Positions 14,960 through 27,000 of a stretch of 64,000 bases of DNA are shown here, piece by piece. The stretch covers positions 4,922,001-4,986,000 of the forward strand of contig CM028895.1 of NCBI GenBank assembly GCA_016801885.1, written 5' to 3'. This DNA is from Toxotes chatareus. Its lineage: Eukaryota; Chordata; Actinopteri; Toxotidae. How positions within the stretch are numbered: the first letter of the stretch is position 1; every line of letters starts with the position of its first letter. The position numbers and the translations under genes are program-made. Under the pieces are notes generated by a model, which saw only the letters and a list, made by a program, of their open reading frames with translations, was not told the origin of the DNA and searched no databases.

Positions 14960-15130
14960 TTGTACTGCAGCTTTAGGTTTGGAAATGTTAGTCAGACTGT
15001 AAGTATCCCAAAACCTATCGTATGGATTTCCACGAATGTTTGTGCAGACGTTCATTCATGATCCCCAGAGGATGAACCCTGCAGACTTTGCTGATCCCCT
15101 GACCTTTGCTCTGATACCATGACGAGTCTG
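14960..15130 (-). repeat. Dispersed teleost repeat fragment
   Basis: Read on the minus strand, the block contains GTCAGGGGATCAGCAAAGTC, then GGTTCATCCTCTGGGGATC, ATGAATGAACGTCTGCACAA and a phrase ending GTGGAAATCC. This order (GGGGATCACCAAAGTC, TTCATCCTCTGGGGACCATGAA, then CATGGCAATCC) is one I recall from an abundant dispersed repeat of percomorph genomes. It is non-coding, and the open frame at 14,705-15,061 that runs through it is spurious. The class is not clear from this fragment. Confidence 0.55.
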
Positions 15131-16460
15131 ACTTGGGAAAAGATGTGACTTCACTTTCTTAGCCCATCAACAGTCAGTAAAATTAAAGTACACAACATTG
15201 TTTGGTGAAAGCTTCAAACTGCTGTAAACTGTCTGCTACTGTTAAACTGTATCTCCTGCTCAGGGATAGATTTAATGTAGAAAATAATTTAGTAATGAGC
15301 AAAATCAGTGAGGCCTGTGGATCAACGTCACTGCACTTGATTAAAAGAGCATGTGTCCCTAATTTCTAATGAATTCAGTGAATATTGCGGCCAACGAAGC
15401 AGGAAATCGATTAAAAACTTGTCATTCCTACCCTGCTGCCCATGTAATTCCTCCGTTATGAGCATCTTTCTTTTTAAGCAATAAACAGCTGGTTAACAGC
15501 TGCAACATCGCTAATGGTCAAAGCAGGCTGCTGCTGTATTAATTTGCCAAATTTGGGGAAAACATTTCACCGGAGGCCCCATTAGAATTAAACAGAATCG
15601 ACAGTTACGCTCTCAGCAGCAATTATATCAGATGATTCAGAACACCCAAACGTCTTTTTCCCCCAACCCACTGAGCTCTGGAATGCAAATTACATTGTCC
15701 ATGGAAGCCCATGAAAAGAAGCTGGCACACCGTGACCTCCTAATAGGCTGAAGATGGAACTGGATCAAGACTACATTCCTAGACACTATTAGATATTTAG
15801 AAATCACCGAGCGGTCGAGCCTGCAGCAACCAATGTCTTTTCCCGGCTAATGGTCCTGGCTCGGGCACAGTAATGTCATGGGTGAACACTCCAATGAGTA
15901 GTTTATTAGGAATTAGTGGGAGCAGGGAGGGGACCCAATGAAAGAGACGCACAGGTGGTCAGCTTTTGGGTCTGCATCGCCGGAAAATGGATTTTGAGCT
16001 CAAGAATGCATCAGATCTAATTGCGTTTGTCCCATATGGACTGAAAGTGCAAACGGTCACTTCATTGTTCAGAGTTATAAACCAAAACAGGGAGCGTTTT
16101 CAACCATAACATACTGTACATTATAAAAGCCTAGCCAGCTCTGCATTAATCAGACATTAATTTTAATAAGCTTTTTCAAATCTGCCAGCGCTGACAAGTG
16201 AATGTATATGGGGATAATTTGGCCACTGAAGCTCTGTTTGTGTGCTTTGTGCTGGTTAATTGCCGTAAAGAAGCAAAGGGGGGTGGGGGGGCTGGTGGTG
16301 TGTGTGAGTGTCTGTCTTTCTGTCTGTCTGGGCCCTGCATTGTGCACCGAGCAATAACACCAGTAATCTCCCACGGGAGTGTGCGACCTCAGGCAGTGTC
16401 TCAACAAACACACACTTCAGCACCTGTGTGTGCAGCTCCATGTGAAGGACCTCTCCACTG
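15131..16460. other. Upstream non-coding region, possible conserved element
   Basis: No gene is supported. The part from about 15,290 to 15,960 is rich in TAAT/ATTA homeodomain-type cores and mixed-composition sequence without repeats, the texture of many vertebrate conserved non-coding elements. That reading is inference only. A G-rich run lies near 16,278-16,300. Confidence 0.3.
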
Positions 16461-16720
16461 CAGGGCTGCAAATAACCATCATTTTTCTTATTAATATATC
16501 TGCCCATAACTTTTTCTGATTCTACTAATCATTATGTCTGTAATATGTCAGGAAAAAGTAAAGAAAATAGCTCAAGGTGTGTCTTCACACTGCTTGTTTT
16601 CTTCGACCAGTCCAAAACCCAAACATACAGTCATATTAAGCAAGGAAAAGCAGATCACATTTGAGAAGCTGGAACAAGTAAATATTTGCTGTTATAGCTT
16701 GATAACTGAGCCCCACATTG
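16461..16720 (+). repeat. One arm of the foldback repeat family
   Basis: It begins CAGGGCTGCAAATAACC and runs through ACTGCTTGTTTTCTTCGACC, AGTCCAAAACCCAAACATAC, GAAAAGCAGATCACATTTG and AGAAGCTGGAACAAG to TATAGCTTGATAA. These are the phrases, in order, of one arm of the element at 57,936-58,455. Only one arm seems present, as if the element ended near its centre of symmetry. It is non-coding. Confidence 0.65.
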
Positions 16721-17689
16721 ACATAGACAGGGACAGTGGACACACACACACAGTTAGACAGTGTGTGCGTGTCTAGACAAACTTAACTTCGACTCCATGT
16801 TAAAAGAAAACTCTCCCTGTTTCCCTGTTGGCTCTACCCTGACCCAGAATCTCAGCTCCTCTGCTCTCTGATGATGGATCAGGGAAGAGCAAATGCAGAG
16901 TTCATGCCATACTAGATTTACTGTAAATACGAGCTGCTGACTGGGGAAAATTCCCCATGTCATCTTCTAAGCAGTAATTGCAATTAGGGCGTGGGAATAA
17001 CTTCAGAAGGCGATGGTCCTTTTTAAAGTGGTGGCAGATTGGACACAAGCATGGGAGGAGAAAATGTCCTCCATCCTACTGAAGTTTGATGTCGTTCAGG
17101 TATTAACAAGAAAGCAAATAACCACACTGTCAGCTCCCTGTGTGCCTTACAAAGCCACGATGAGCTTATCGTCTATCATTTCCAGCCATTTGGAAACAAA
17201 AATTTACGAGTAAACCGCAACATATTCATTCATGTTTCCCCGAGCAAGTATGACACAGCTTCAAGTGTACATCAGACCCCACGATGACTGGAAACCTGAC
17301 TTTGACTGCTCATCTGCTGAAAGATCTTCCTGCCAGCTCAGACAACAGAACTCACGCATTTCACCACATTTTATACCGAACCCTAGAATCATCAGTGATC
17401 TGACTCTTAATTACAAGAAAATCTTGGAAGGCATAGGAAGGTGTGTCAAACCAGCCAGGGAACAGGCCTGGGGCTGGGTCACGACCTGTTACGAATCCAA
17501 ACCTTGGTAACAAGAGGGCAGGCCGAAGGATTGTTGGGGGGGATGGAAAATTTTGCCAGGTGTCATAAAATGTTACACAACGATTTCCTGTATCTGAATT
17601 CAGAAAAAACACACTGATTACAGCAGCAGCTGATGGATTATTCCATTCAGTGACTGTGAAATGACGCAGTATGTGCAGGTAAATACTGT
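16721..17689. other. Upstream non-coding region
   Basis: No gene is supported. A short CA run lies near 16,740-16,751. Open frames on both strands between 17,013 and 17,612 overlap one another and carry no recognisable domain. Confidence 0.4.
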
Positions 17690-17910
17690 ATTTCTCTTCT
17701 TCGTTTTTATTCTCTCCTCCTCTCTGCCTCCCTTTCTTTTCTCGTTCCTCCTCTCCTCATTTACTTCCCTTGTTTCTCCTCTCCCTTCCTCATTACTCCT
17801 TTCTCTTCTTCCTCCTTGTTTCCTCATTTCTCCTCTTCTCTTCTTATTTCTTCTTTTCTTGTTTTTCATGTCCTCTCCTTTCCTTGTTATCTCTCCTCGT
17901 TTTTTGGCCG
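17690..17910. repeat. Polypyrimidine (C/T-rich) low-complexity tract
   Basis: About 220 bases on the + strand are almost all C and T (CTCCTCCTCT, TTCTCTTCTTCCTCC and similar). A purine-rich block follows at about 17,918-17,962 (AAGAAAGAAAGGGAGAGG). The open frames across it on both strands (poly Phe/Leu/Ser one way, Arg/Lys/Glu the other) are products of base composition, not genes. Confidence 0.85.
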
Positions 17911-17962
17911 TGTAGTAAAAACAAGAAAGAAAGGGAGAGGAAACAGAGGAAGAACAAGCAGT

Positions 17963-20485
17963 GACCATGTGCCCATGCATGTGCACACGCCTGTTTGCTG
18001 CACAAGTCTGCACACCAACCGTCTGCAGTGAATATGTGTGGCAGCATGCGTGTATTCAGACGAATTTCCCCTTGATCCTTTTTATTTACATTGTCTCCTG
18101 CCAAAAACAGCAGCACTTTTTTTTTTCTCTGCACATGTGCTTTCTTCTTCACAGGCCGAGCTTACAAAATAACAACCGAACACTAACATGAGTCTTAAAT
18201 GAGGTTAAACAAGCTCCCAAATGGTGCGTCACTCAAAAATGAGCTGGTCCATTTGCTCATTCGGGTTAACAACTTCACAAACTCACAAATCTTTATCGAT
18301 TTATATTTCCATGGCGCTGGAAGCATTGACAGTGTACCCTCCACAGGCTGAAACAAGCTACCTTCAGTGTCCATCAAGGGCCCTGATATGAGACAGAGAC
18401 TCACAGGCACCACAGGAGTCAGCTCAGCTCTGACCTCAGGACCCCTCAGGGTACAGCTCCCATCCCCAGACGTCTCAACCAGCTTTCAGCTCCATCGCAG
18501 GGACCAGTACACACCTGTCTGTTACGCTCATATCTCTGAAACCTGCCACATTACATATAAAAGCACGTGTCTTATGCATCAAGTAGATAAATTACACTGC
18601 TATGAGCAGCCGAGGGAGCTTGAGTTTCTCTGCGCCAGGTGACGGCAAAAGGTATGATTACTGATCTGTCACAGGTGGACCTGTCTACCATCAGCAGGTA
18701 GTCAAAACACAGCCTGTTTTTACACTGCAGAGGAGAGGGAACAGGGACTGTAACATTTGCCCCTTTCTTCTTGCTCTCTCCTTACTGTAACTTAATATGT
18801 CTCTTTTCTAAATTTCTTCTTACTACAGATCAAGAAACAGAAATATTCCAATACAGGCAGATACAGACTGAAGGGATGAGACATCAGTGTAACTCGTAAC
18901 GAGCGCAGCAGAGCCAGAGGCAGCCTAACTGAAAAGTGGAGAATAAAGTGAAAGAAATGAATCACAAGTGAATCACGTCCAGCGAATCCCTGCTTTGTTA
19001 CCACTAGCTGGAGGATGGATCAACAGATTTAGATATGAAATCCTAATAGTTTCCAAATGCTTCAGAGGTAATGAACTGCGGTAATGAGGAAAACTGTAAA
19101 TAAGCCAGTAAATGTATACATCTCACCACCATGTGCTGTAAATAACAAGGAAACGATCCCTATAAACTCAAGGTGATTTTATTAGACATTACAAACATGA
19201 CTGTCTACTTTAGATGATCCCGCATAAAATTTGAAGACTTATTTATGCATTGGTTTGTTTAAAATGAACAGTTCACATTAATAAACATATCTGTAAACAT
19301 GCCAGAGTTAGCCAAGAAGCTTTTTTTCATCTGCTTCACCTAAAAACAAAATATAAGAATATAAAATTAGAATAGCAAAGGTTTTGAGATCATTCATAAA
19401 CTTAGGGAGCAATAATAAAAAGATAAGAGAATATTACTGTGGATTTGAACAGAAACATGGACTTAATAAGAGAACACCATGCTGCATTATTAGACACTAA
19501 CTGAACCACACCTATCAGAAGCACCAGCATAAAGAGCACACATAATACATGAAAGACAAACACTCTTAACCCTGAATGAACCAGTGCATAGTCTGAGACT
19601 GTGAGTGTCTGGGGCCTAAAATTATTTACTTTCTACACATTTGCATTTATTTATGAGTTTTGTTGATTTTACTTATTTATATTGCAGCAATTTATGTGCC
19701 TCATTCCCACTCCATGTTTCACTCCTGAGCAGAATTGTGTAAATTATTTTTCTTGCTCCTCCTCCTCTGCAGGATGTCTCTCTCCCACTGGCACTACACG
19801 TATCACATCTCCACCAGTTTGGATTTTATTTGACTTTGTTATTTCACGGGTGTAAATCGGTAATGTCAGTTCAGGTGTGCTGCAGCACCACTGCACCTTC
19901 AACTGCCTCAGGCGCCTCTCCAGTGAACTCCCGTCGGCTCCTAGCGGTCGGAGATGGAACTGCACCGAGCTATGATGATAATATCCTACTGAAACTTACC
20001 GCTGTTAAGATCTGATCTATCACATATCTGACATGAAAATAAAATGCTGCTTTTTCCCTTAATACTTTAAACAATAAGGAGGACAAACATATAACAAAAC
20101 TATGAACTGTAAATACAGACTAATGTCTCTTAGAGGAACGTTAAAGGCAGAATTTAGCATCATGAAATAAGATTTTTAAAAGTGCGAGTATTTAAAATAT
20201 GCTGCAGATGTTGATCATCGGCCACGGATATAATCCTTAAGAATACTGTAAGTGTATTATAGTTACACTGCAGCTATGGAAAGCATAGGAGCTCTAAAAT
20301 GATTGCAAATAATGAAATAATATAAAAAATAGGACGCGCTGCTGTGGGAAGCTCTGAGATGGAAATGCCTCAGAGGACTGATGGACGGACACAGTGAGAG
20401 GAAACACTGGTCCATTAAAAGTCTGAGTGCAGAACACTGAAGCTGGTCCTTCGTCCCGCAGTGGAAAACCTTTTTTTTTTTCTTC
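17963..20485. other. Proximal upstream region of thbs1
   Basis: No gene is supported. The stretch is AT-rich with scattered short open frames. By position it is the proximal 5' flank of thbs1 and may hold enhancers, but no site can be named with confidence. Confidence 0.45.
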
Positions 20486-20489
20486 TTCT

Positions 20490-20620
20490 CCTCTCTCTCT
20501 CTCTCTCTGAGCTAAGAGGATAAGCTCGTCCCTTTTTCTCCCCTCACCGTGATTGGACGAGGCCACTTCTTAGGAATGGCATCAAACTATTTAAATAGCA
20601 CTTTGTCCCCCATCGGCTTA
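20490..20620 (+). promoter_or_regulatory. thbs1 core promoter
   Basis: Several core elements sit just upstream of non-coding exon 1. A CT microsatellite lies at about 20,490-20,508. An inverted CCAAT box (ATTGG) is at 20,552-20,556. A TEAD/MCAT-type GGAATG is at 20,573-20,578. A TATA-like CTATTTAAATAG palindrome is at about 20,587-20,598. Thirty bases beyond the TATA-like box puts transcription start near 20,615-20,625. Mammalian THBS1 promoters also carry TATA and CCAAT-type elements, and THBS1 is a known YAP/TEAD-responsive gene. Use of these sites in this fish is inferred, and the start site has not been mapped. Confidence 0.6.
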
Positions 20621-20833
20621 AAAAAGGGAGTTTTTTTAGCGGCCGATAGGAGCGAGGACAAGTTTTCAATCAAGAAGAAGAAGTGGCAAACTCGCAAGAT
20701 TTTATTATTTCTTTCTCCTTTTCACCGTGGAACTTTTTTCCTTTTAATTAAATTCATTCTTGAGAATTATTGTTGGATTTCTACACATTTTTCCGGGATT
20801 TATTACTTTTGATTTGCTGTTTTCTTCAAGCAG
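20620..20833 (+). other. thbs1 exon 1 (non-coding, 5' UTR)
   Basis: The 3' end is set by the donor CAG|GTGAGT at 20,833/20,834. The 5' end is inferred from the TATA-like box. The stretch contains no ATG, so no upstream open reading frame would interfere with translation. Human THBS1 likewise begins with a non-coding exon. Intron 1 (20,834-21,001) ends TTGTCACAG, and exon 2 starts at about 21,002, so the 5' UTR is about 235 nt. A 264-nt open frame at 20,549-20,812 crosses the promoter and exon 1 and is not considered real. Confidence 0.65.
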
Positions 20834-21022
20834 GTGAGTGACAGATATTATCAGGAATGCAATCATTTCTGCAGCTGCAGTGGCTTAAATGACTGACTTA
20901 TATAATTTTTTTTAATGTTTTCAACCTGTTGCACGTTGATTTTGTCTGACACTGACATTAATGATGTTCTAAACGGTTAAAGTTGTTTTTATTTGTCACA
21001 GGCAGCAGGTTGGTGTTTCACC

Positions 21023-21086
21023 ATGAAGCTGACAGGGATATTTTTGCTCTTGATGCTTTGGAGGTGCGACAGTGCGAGAGTCGCAG
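21023..21086 (+). CDS. thbs1: thbs1 exon 2: signal peptide
   Basis: The exon encodes residues 1-21 plus the first base of codon 22. The peptide starts MKLTGIFLLLMLWRC and continues DSARVA. The hydrophobic core IFLLLMLW after a single Lys is a typical cleavable signal peptide, with cleavage likely within residues 17-21. The donor is GCAG|GTGAGT. Intron 2 runs from 21,087 to 21,244. A reading frame continues backwards from exon 3 into intron 2, but it lacks a signal sequence and is ignored. Confidence 0.9.
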
Positions 21087-24000
21087 GTGAGTTAAGCTGA
21101 ACTCAGTGATTCAACTTGAACTTGTAAAACTTTTTTTTTTCTTTTGAGATGAGAAATTATCATTTTTTAAAATGTGCATTGAAACAACAGACAACCAGTG
21201 CTCTGCCAGACAAAGGCTGACTGCTTATTGTTATTCACCCACAGAGAGCCGAGACGACAATAGCGTGTATGACTTGTTTGAGGTTCTTGTCCCCAAGAAG
21301 AACCAGGGGGTCACCCTGGTGAAAGGAGACGACCCGTACAGCCCCGCCTACAAGATCCTAAATCCGGACCTGATCCCCCCGGTCCCCGAGAGCGTCTTCA
21401 GGGACCTGATCGATTCCATCCACACAGAGAGGGGATTCCTCCTGCTGCTCAACTTCAAGCAGTTCAAACGGACCAGGGGAAGCCTCCTGACCGTGGAGAA
21501 GAAGGACGGCTCCGGACCCGTTTTTGAGATCGTCTCCAACGGCAAGGCGAACACCTTGGACATAGTTTTCTCCACCGAGAACAAGCAGCAGGTGGTTTCC
21601 ATCGAAGACGTGGATCTGGCTACGGGTCACTGGAAGAATATCACCCTGTTCGTGCAGGAGGACCAAGCTCAGCTGTACGCGGGATGCGAGGAGGTGAACA
21701 CCGCGGAGCTGGATGCGCCCATCCAGAGCATCCTGACGCAGGAGACGCCAGCCAGCGCGCAGCTCAGGATTGGCAAGGGAGCAGTGAAAGACAGGTTCAT
21801 GGTGAGAGAACGGGGCGCTGCGGAATGGAGACTTGATTTCACTTAAGCAATTCACTCACTGATCTTTAAAAGTTTTGCTAAAAACGCAAATGCAGAAATA
21901 TATCCAAATGTGTAAAAGCGCTCATATAATGATTGATCTAATGCTTTCGATAAGTTGCAATGATTAGATGTTTTATTTAATATTGCACCGGGTCGTAGCT
22001 TAAACGTGAACATCGATGCTTGCAGGGGGTCCTACAAAACGTGCGGTTTGTGTTTGGAACAACACTGGATGCCATCCTCCGCAACAAAGGATGCCAAAGC
22101 TGTGAGTAATTACGACCAAGATGTCTTGAAGTGTTTACTCATCACTCATCTGCTTCATGTGCTGCCAAGTCTTAGCAAGTCTTATCAAAGAAATGTGTAT
22201 ATACTTAATTCGCCTGCTCATTTCTACATAAAACACTCCCTGGGGAGCTGTTTACCACTTGTCACGGAGGAATGCCAGTGTACAAATGTCTCAGGGTGCT
22301 GTGGTCTCGCAGTATGTTCACTGGGGTGCACACTATTAACTAATAAGTTTTCTTGATAATTTATGGTGGTGTGGGATGTGTAACATCAAGTCCAAATACC
22401 CATCCTTATTAATAAATCAACCATAAAGATGAGTGTGCAGATTTGTGATTTGATTTATGGAACCACTTCTCTTTCAGCCATGACGTCTGAAACCATGATC
22501 CTGGAGAACCTCAATGGTTCCTCTGCCATCAGAACAGAGTACACTGGACATAAGACTAAAGGTAAACACTGCTGCATGTGACTCTGACATGTGGGCTTCC
22601 CATCATACCCTGTTACACTGGCTCACATCTGTTGATTAGTCCTTAGAGACTGACAGGACTAGAAAAGAATAGAATGAGAATGACAGTATTCACCTGTGCT
22701 AACATGCCCTCTCTTTTCTCCCTGTGAAGACCTGCAGATGGTCTGTGGCTTCTCCTGTGAGGACCTGATCAGCATGTTTAAGGAGCTGAAGGGCCTCGGT
22801 GTGGTGGTCAAGGAGCTGTCCAATGAACTCCGACAGCTGGTGAGAAGGAAACCCACCAGACAGTCTGCCTGTCTGTCTGTGTGTGTGTGTGATTAAGATG
22901 TGTGTGTGGTCTCTAGGTTACTATTGCCACCTGCGGACAGTTGCCCAGCAGAACAACAAGAGATATATCAAAGATACACTGTATGTTATATATGTTTGTT
23001 AAAGCGTGCCTGGGAAAAAAACAAGGCAGCCTTGAAACATTATGCCTTCAGTTCAAAGCTACTCCAAACCAATGCAAAGTCTAACTTTAATTTATTTACT
23101 ATGTACATGATAGGATGTTGTGCTTGTTTGGATTAACATCAAACTTTTTGGGGCATAAACACACAAAACTCCTGCTCTTTTTACTGATATCTACTTTTTA
23201 ATATGGACTTCAGGTAGAGTGGTATTTGCCCAGGGAACGACTCATAAACAATAAACAACATCTGTGTTTGTTTGTTTCTGTCTGTTTGTTCTACATCACC
23301 CCCCCAGACGGATGAGAACAAGCTGATTAAAAACCGCATTGGCATCCACAGTGGCGCCTGCATCCACAACGGCATCGTGCATAAGAACAAAGCTGAGTGG
23401 ACGGTCGATGACTGCACCGAGTGCACTTGTCAGGTGAGATCTCTACGAGTGTGTCCTCGTCAGCTTGTGCATATCGTGCCTTAAGTACTTAAACACACGT
23501 GTGAGGGGATGCACTCTTATGCCCTGACTCGTCTGTACATGCACACATACACATATATGAAGACAACCCACACTGAAGCACACACACTTAACACCACTCA
23601 TCTGGTCTGGTCAGTAATGACTAGTGTGAGGGTCTGGCAGGAGGCCGGCAGCCTTTACCCACAGCCTGCCCTGTGGTAATGAGAGGTCTGCTGTCAGAGG
23701 TTCATCTCGAGTGTGGCCTAGAGGGACTTGACCAGACTTCAAATGATGCATTGCCCATAATTAAGAACAAGACCTTGAGCTCTGACATGTGGAAAGGACG
23801 GATGGGTTCAGGTGCAAAATACTTGGCCTTGAAGATCCATGTATTTGAGTGATGAACTTTACTTCCTGATTTCCTCTTCTGCTGACACACTGGCTGTCCC
23901 CATTTCCCTTCCTTCCCTGTCAGTGATCAGATCCAGGAGTGAGAACATTAGCATGCATAGTTAGAGGCAGTTGTTATCCAGGAGTCATTCACAGCACCCA

Positions 24001-27000
24001 CACAGGTTGTGCTGGCAGGCTGTCTTTACTTGTTTTGGGGCTCAGTGCCCAGGTCGGCTCCACAGAAGAACTGATTTCCGTTATTAGAGCTTTGGCCTCA
24101 TTCCCACCCTCCCCTGACCCAGTGGGCAGGTGGCTGTCTGCAGGGGTCTCCGTTCTCAGCCATAATTCTGGCATGGTAAGTCTGTGCAAGCTCAGATGTT
24201 GAGCAGAGAATTTAATGAGCTGGTTGCACGGACATGGACTAAGACTTGGATAAAAAATTACCGGGCAACACGCACCAATTTAAATAGGCCTGCACAACAG
24301 TCAAGTCCACATTAGTAACACTGCGCTGTAGTGTTTCGGTTCCAGTTGGAAAGGGGAATTTAACCCAGCACCTGGGCATAATTTAGAAGAAAACTGCAGC
24401 AACATTTGGGTGATATCCATATATATGAACTTATGTTTAACCATAAATTTGATCCCTGTGTTTGTGCAGAACTCTGCTACTGTGTGCCGCAAGATCTCCT
24501 GCCCCCTGATCCCCTGTGCTAACGCTACTGTTCCCGATGGAGAGTGCTGCCCCCGCTGTGGAACACGTAAGCATTTACGCTTTTTAAAGCCCAAGTCATG
24601 TTGTTAGACTCTGCTATAAGAAAGCACACCGTAATTGCAGCTGTGTAAGCCTGCACGGTAAGCATCAGCATAAATGTCTCCCATTAGACAGAATGTATAT
24701 GTTTCAGCTAACAGACACACAGCCCCATTCACTGAGCGAGCCGTTACTGAGGTATTTGCGATGTAAAACAAAAAGCCACAAATATTTCCCCAGATGTAAA
24801 GGTTTCTATTCAAGAGAAAACATGTTAATTTTAGAAATGATTTAACTGCAATAACATCCGAGTAAATGAAAGGGTGCTTATGTGTTTGGAACACAGGCAT
24901 TTTGTGCTCCAAAACATCTTTGAATCTTCAAGTTGAAATGGCTATAATTTGCCAAATTGGTTAAAGCGGGATGGAAAATTGGTTGGCTGTTTAGTGGATC
25001 CCATCTTCTACATGAGGAGGAGTGACATGGTTGTCATACCTATGCAGGCTTGGCTGCAGTGCCTCCCTAAAACCTAAATAAACAGGGGGAGCCGCATTCA
25101 TCCTGACCTCAGCCACTTGTTGAAGTCATTACACACCCAGGGCCATGTTTGCAAAATCTGTTTCCTCTTTAGGAAAACATAAGTCAATGGGGCATCCCTC
25201 TGTATCCTGAGGACAGTGGTCCTTTCTGTTTCCTCGGCTTCGCTCAGTGCGTTAGCCTCTGCGCTCTCTGTCAATAGAAGGCCTTCTCTCTGTCTCAGGC
25301 CCAGTTAAATCCTCACCATTAGTCCTCTGCTTTAAGAGCTCTCCCTCCTCATTTAGGCTGGGGGGGGGTGTATGTGAGGGGGTGCTGCCTCACTGGAATA
25401 GCTCTTTTATTGTCTCCCTCTTCCCCTCTCACCCATACTCTCTCCCTCCTGCTCAGCGAGTGACTATGCAGAGGACGGCTGGTCGCCGTGGTCTGAATGG
25501 ACCCATTGTTCCGTGTCATGTGGGCGGGGCATCCAGCAGCGCGGGCGCTCCTGCGACCGTATCAATAACAACTGTGAGGGCACCTCTGTGCAGACCCGCG
25601 ACTGCTACCTCCAGGAGTGTGACAAACGCTGTGAGTTAACACAACACACACTTTCACCCATGAACCAGACATAAATATGTGTCCTGCTAAGCGGCCAGCC
25701 TCCACACGTGGTTATCTGTGACTTTAGTTCAGTGTTTTGCTAGCCTGTCACCCTCTGTGTGATGCAAGAGTGCCACAGTGGTCCAGCGATTTGTTTCCTG
25801 ACAGCTGATCTCTGACCTTTCTTTGCTGACTTCAGTCAAGCAGGACGGCGGCTGGAGCCATTGGTCTCCCTGGTCTTCCTGCTCCGTCACCTGTGGTTCT
25901 GGTGTCATCACCCATATCCGCCTCTGCAACTCCCCCACCCCCCAGCTCGGAGGCAAGCAATGCGAGGGAGAGGGCAGACAAACTGAGAAGTGTCAGATGC
26001 CTTCGTGCCCCAGTAAGTCCCACAGCCTGATGTTCCCAGCCTGGTTGCATTTATGCGTTATATAGAAATTAATCATGTTTTCTCCTTGTCTTTCTCAGTC
26101 AACGGAAACTGGGGACCCTGGTCACCATGGGATGCCTGCACTCTCACCTGCGGAGGTGGTGTCCAGACTCGTAAACGCCTGTGCAATGACCCTGCACCAA
26201 AATATGGTGGCAAAGAGTGTCTCGGTGAAGCCAAAGACATGCAGATGTGTAACAAGGACGCTTGCCCCATCGGTGAGGCATTTTAATCACACAGCTTCTA
26301 CATGTTCCATGTGTGTATTATTTTATCCTGCAGTTTCCACTGTGTATTAACTTACATTATATTTTTTGGTTATCTTTTTAAAAAAAATTTTATTATATTT
26401 CCATATCCTTAGATCTCCCTTCACAGTGAGGTCATACCTGGAATGGGCTTTACCTGATTTAAAACAAAAAGGTTTCAGCTGAAGGATACCTTACAGATGA
26501 TGTCTTGATAATGACCCAACGTTGTTGTTTTCAGATGGGTGCCTGTCCAACCCCTGCTTTGCTGGAGCCAAGTGCACCAGTTTCCCTGATGGTTCATGGA
26601 AGTGTGGAAAGTGTCCAGCTGGCTACACTGGCAATGGCATCAAGTGTAAAGACATCAATGAGGTAAAATAAAAAAATAAATAAATCCTCAGCCCTTCTAC
26701 GATGATTTTGCCAACTACACACATGGTTTGATGCCTGTTACAACATCTATCAAGTCTTTGGCTTAATGATCACAAATGTTCTTTTTCTCCTAAAAACAGT
26801 GCAAGGAGGTTCCAGACGCTTGCTTTGAGTTTAATGGTGTGCACCGCTGTGAGAACACAGAGCCTGGCTACAACTGTCTGCCCTGCCCTCCTCGCTTCTC
26901 AGGACCCCAGCCCTTTGGCAGAGGTGTGGAGCAAGCCGTTGCTAATAAACAGGCAAGTACAGTCTTGAGCAAAAAGAAAATGCTCTGACAGGTAGACATT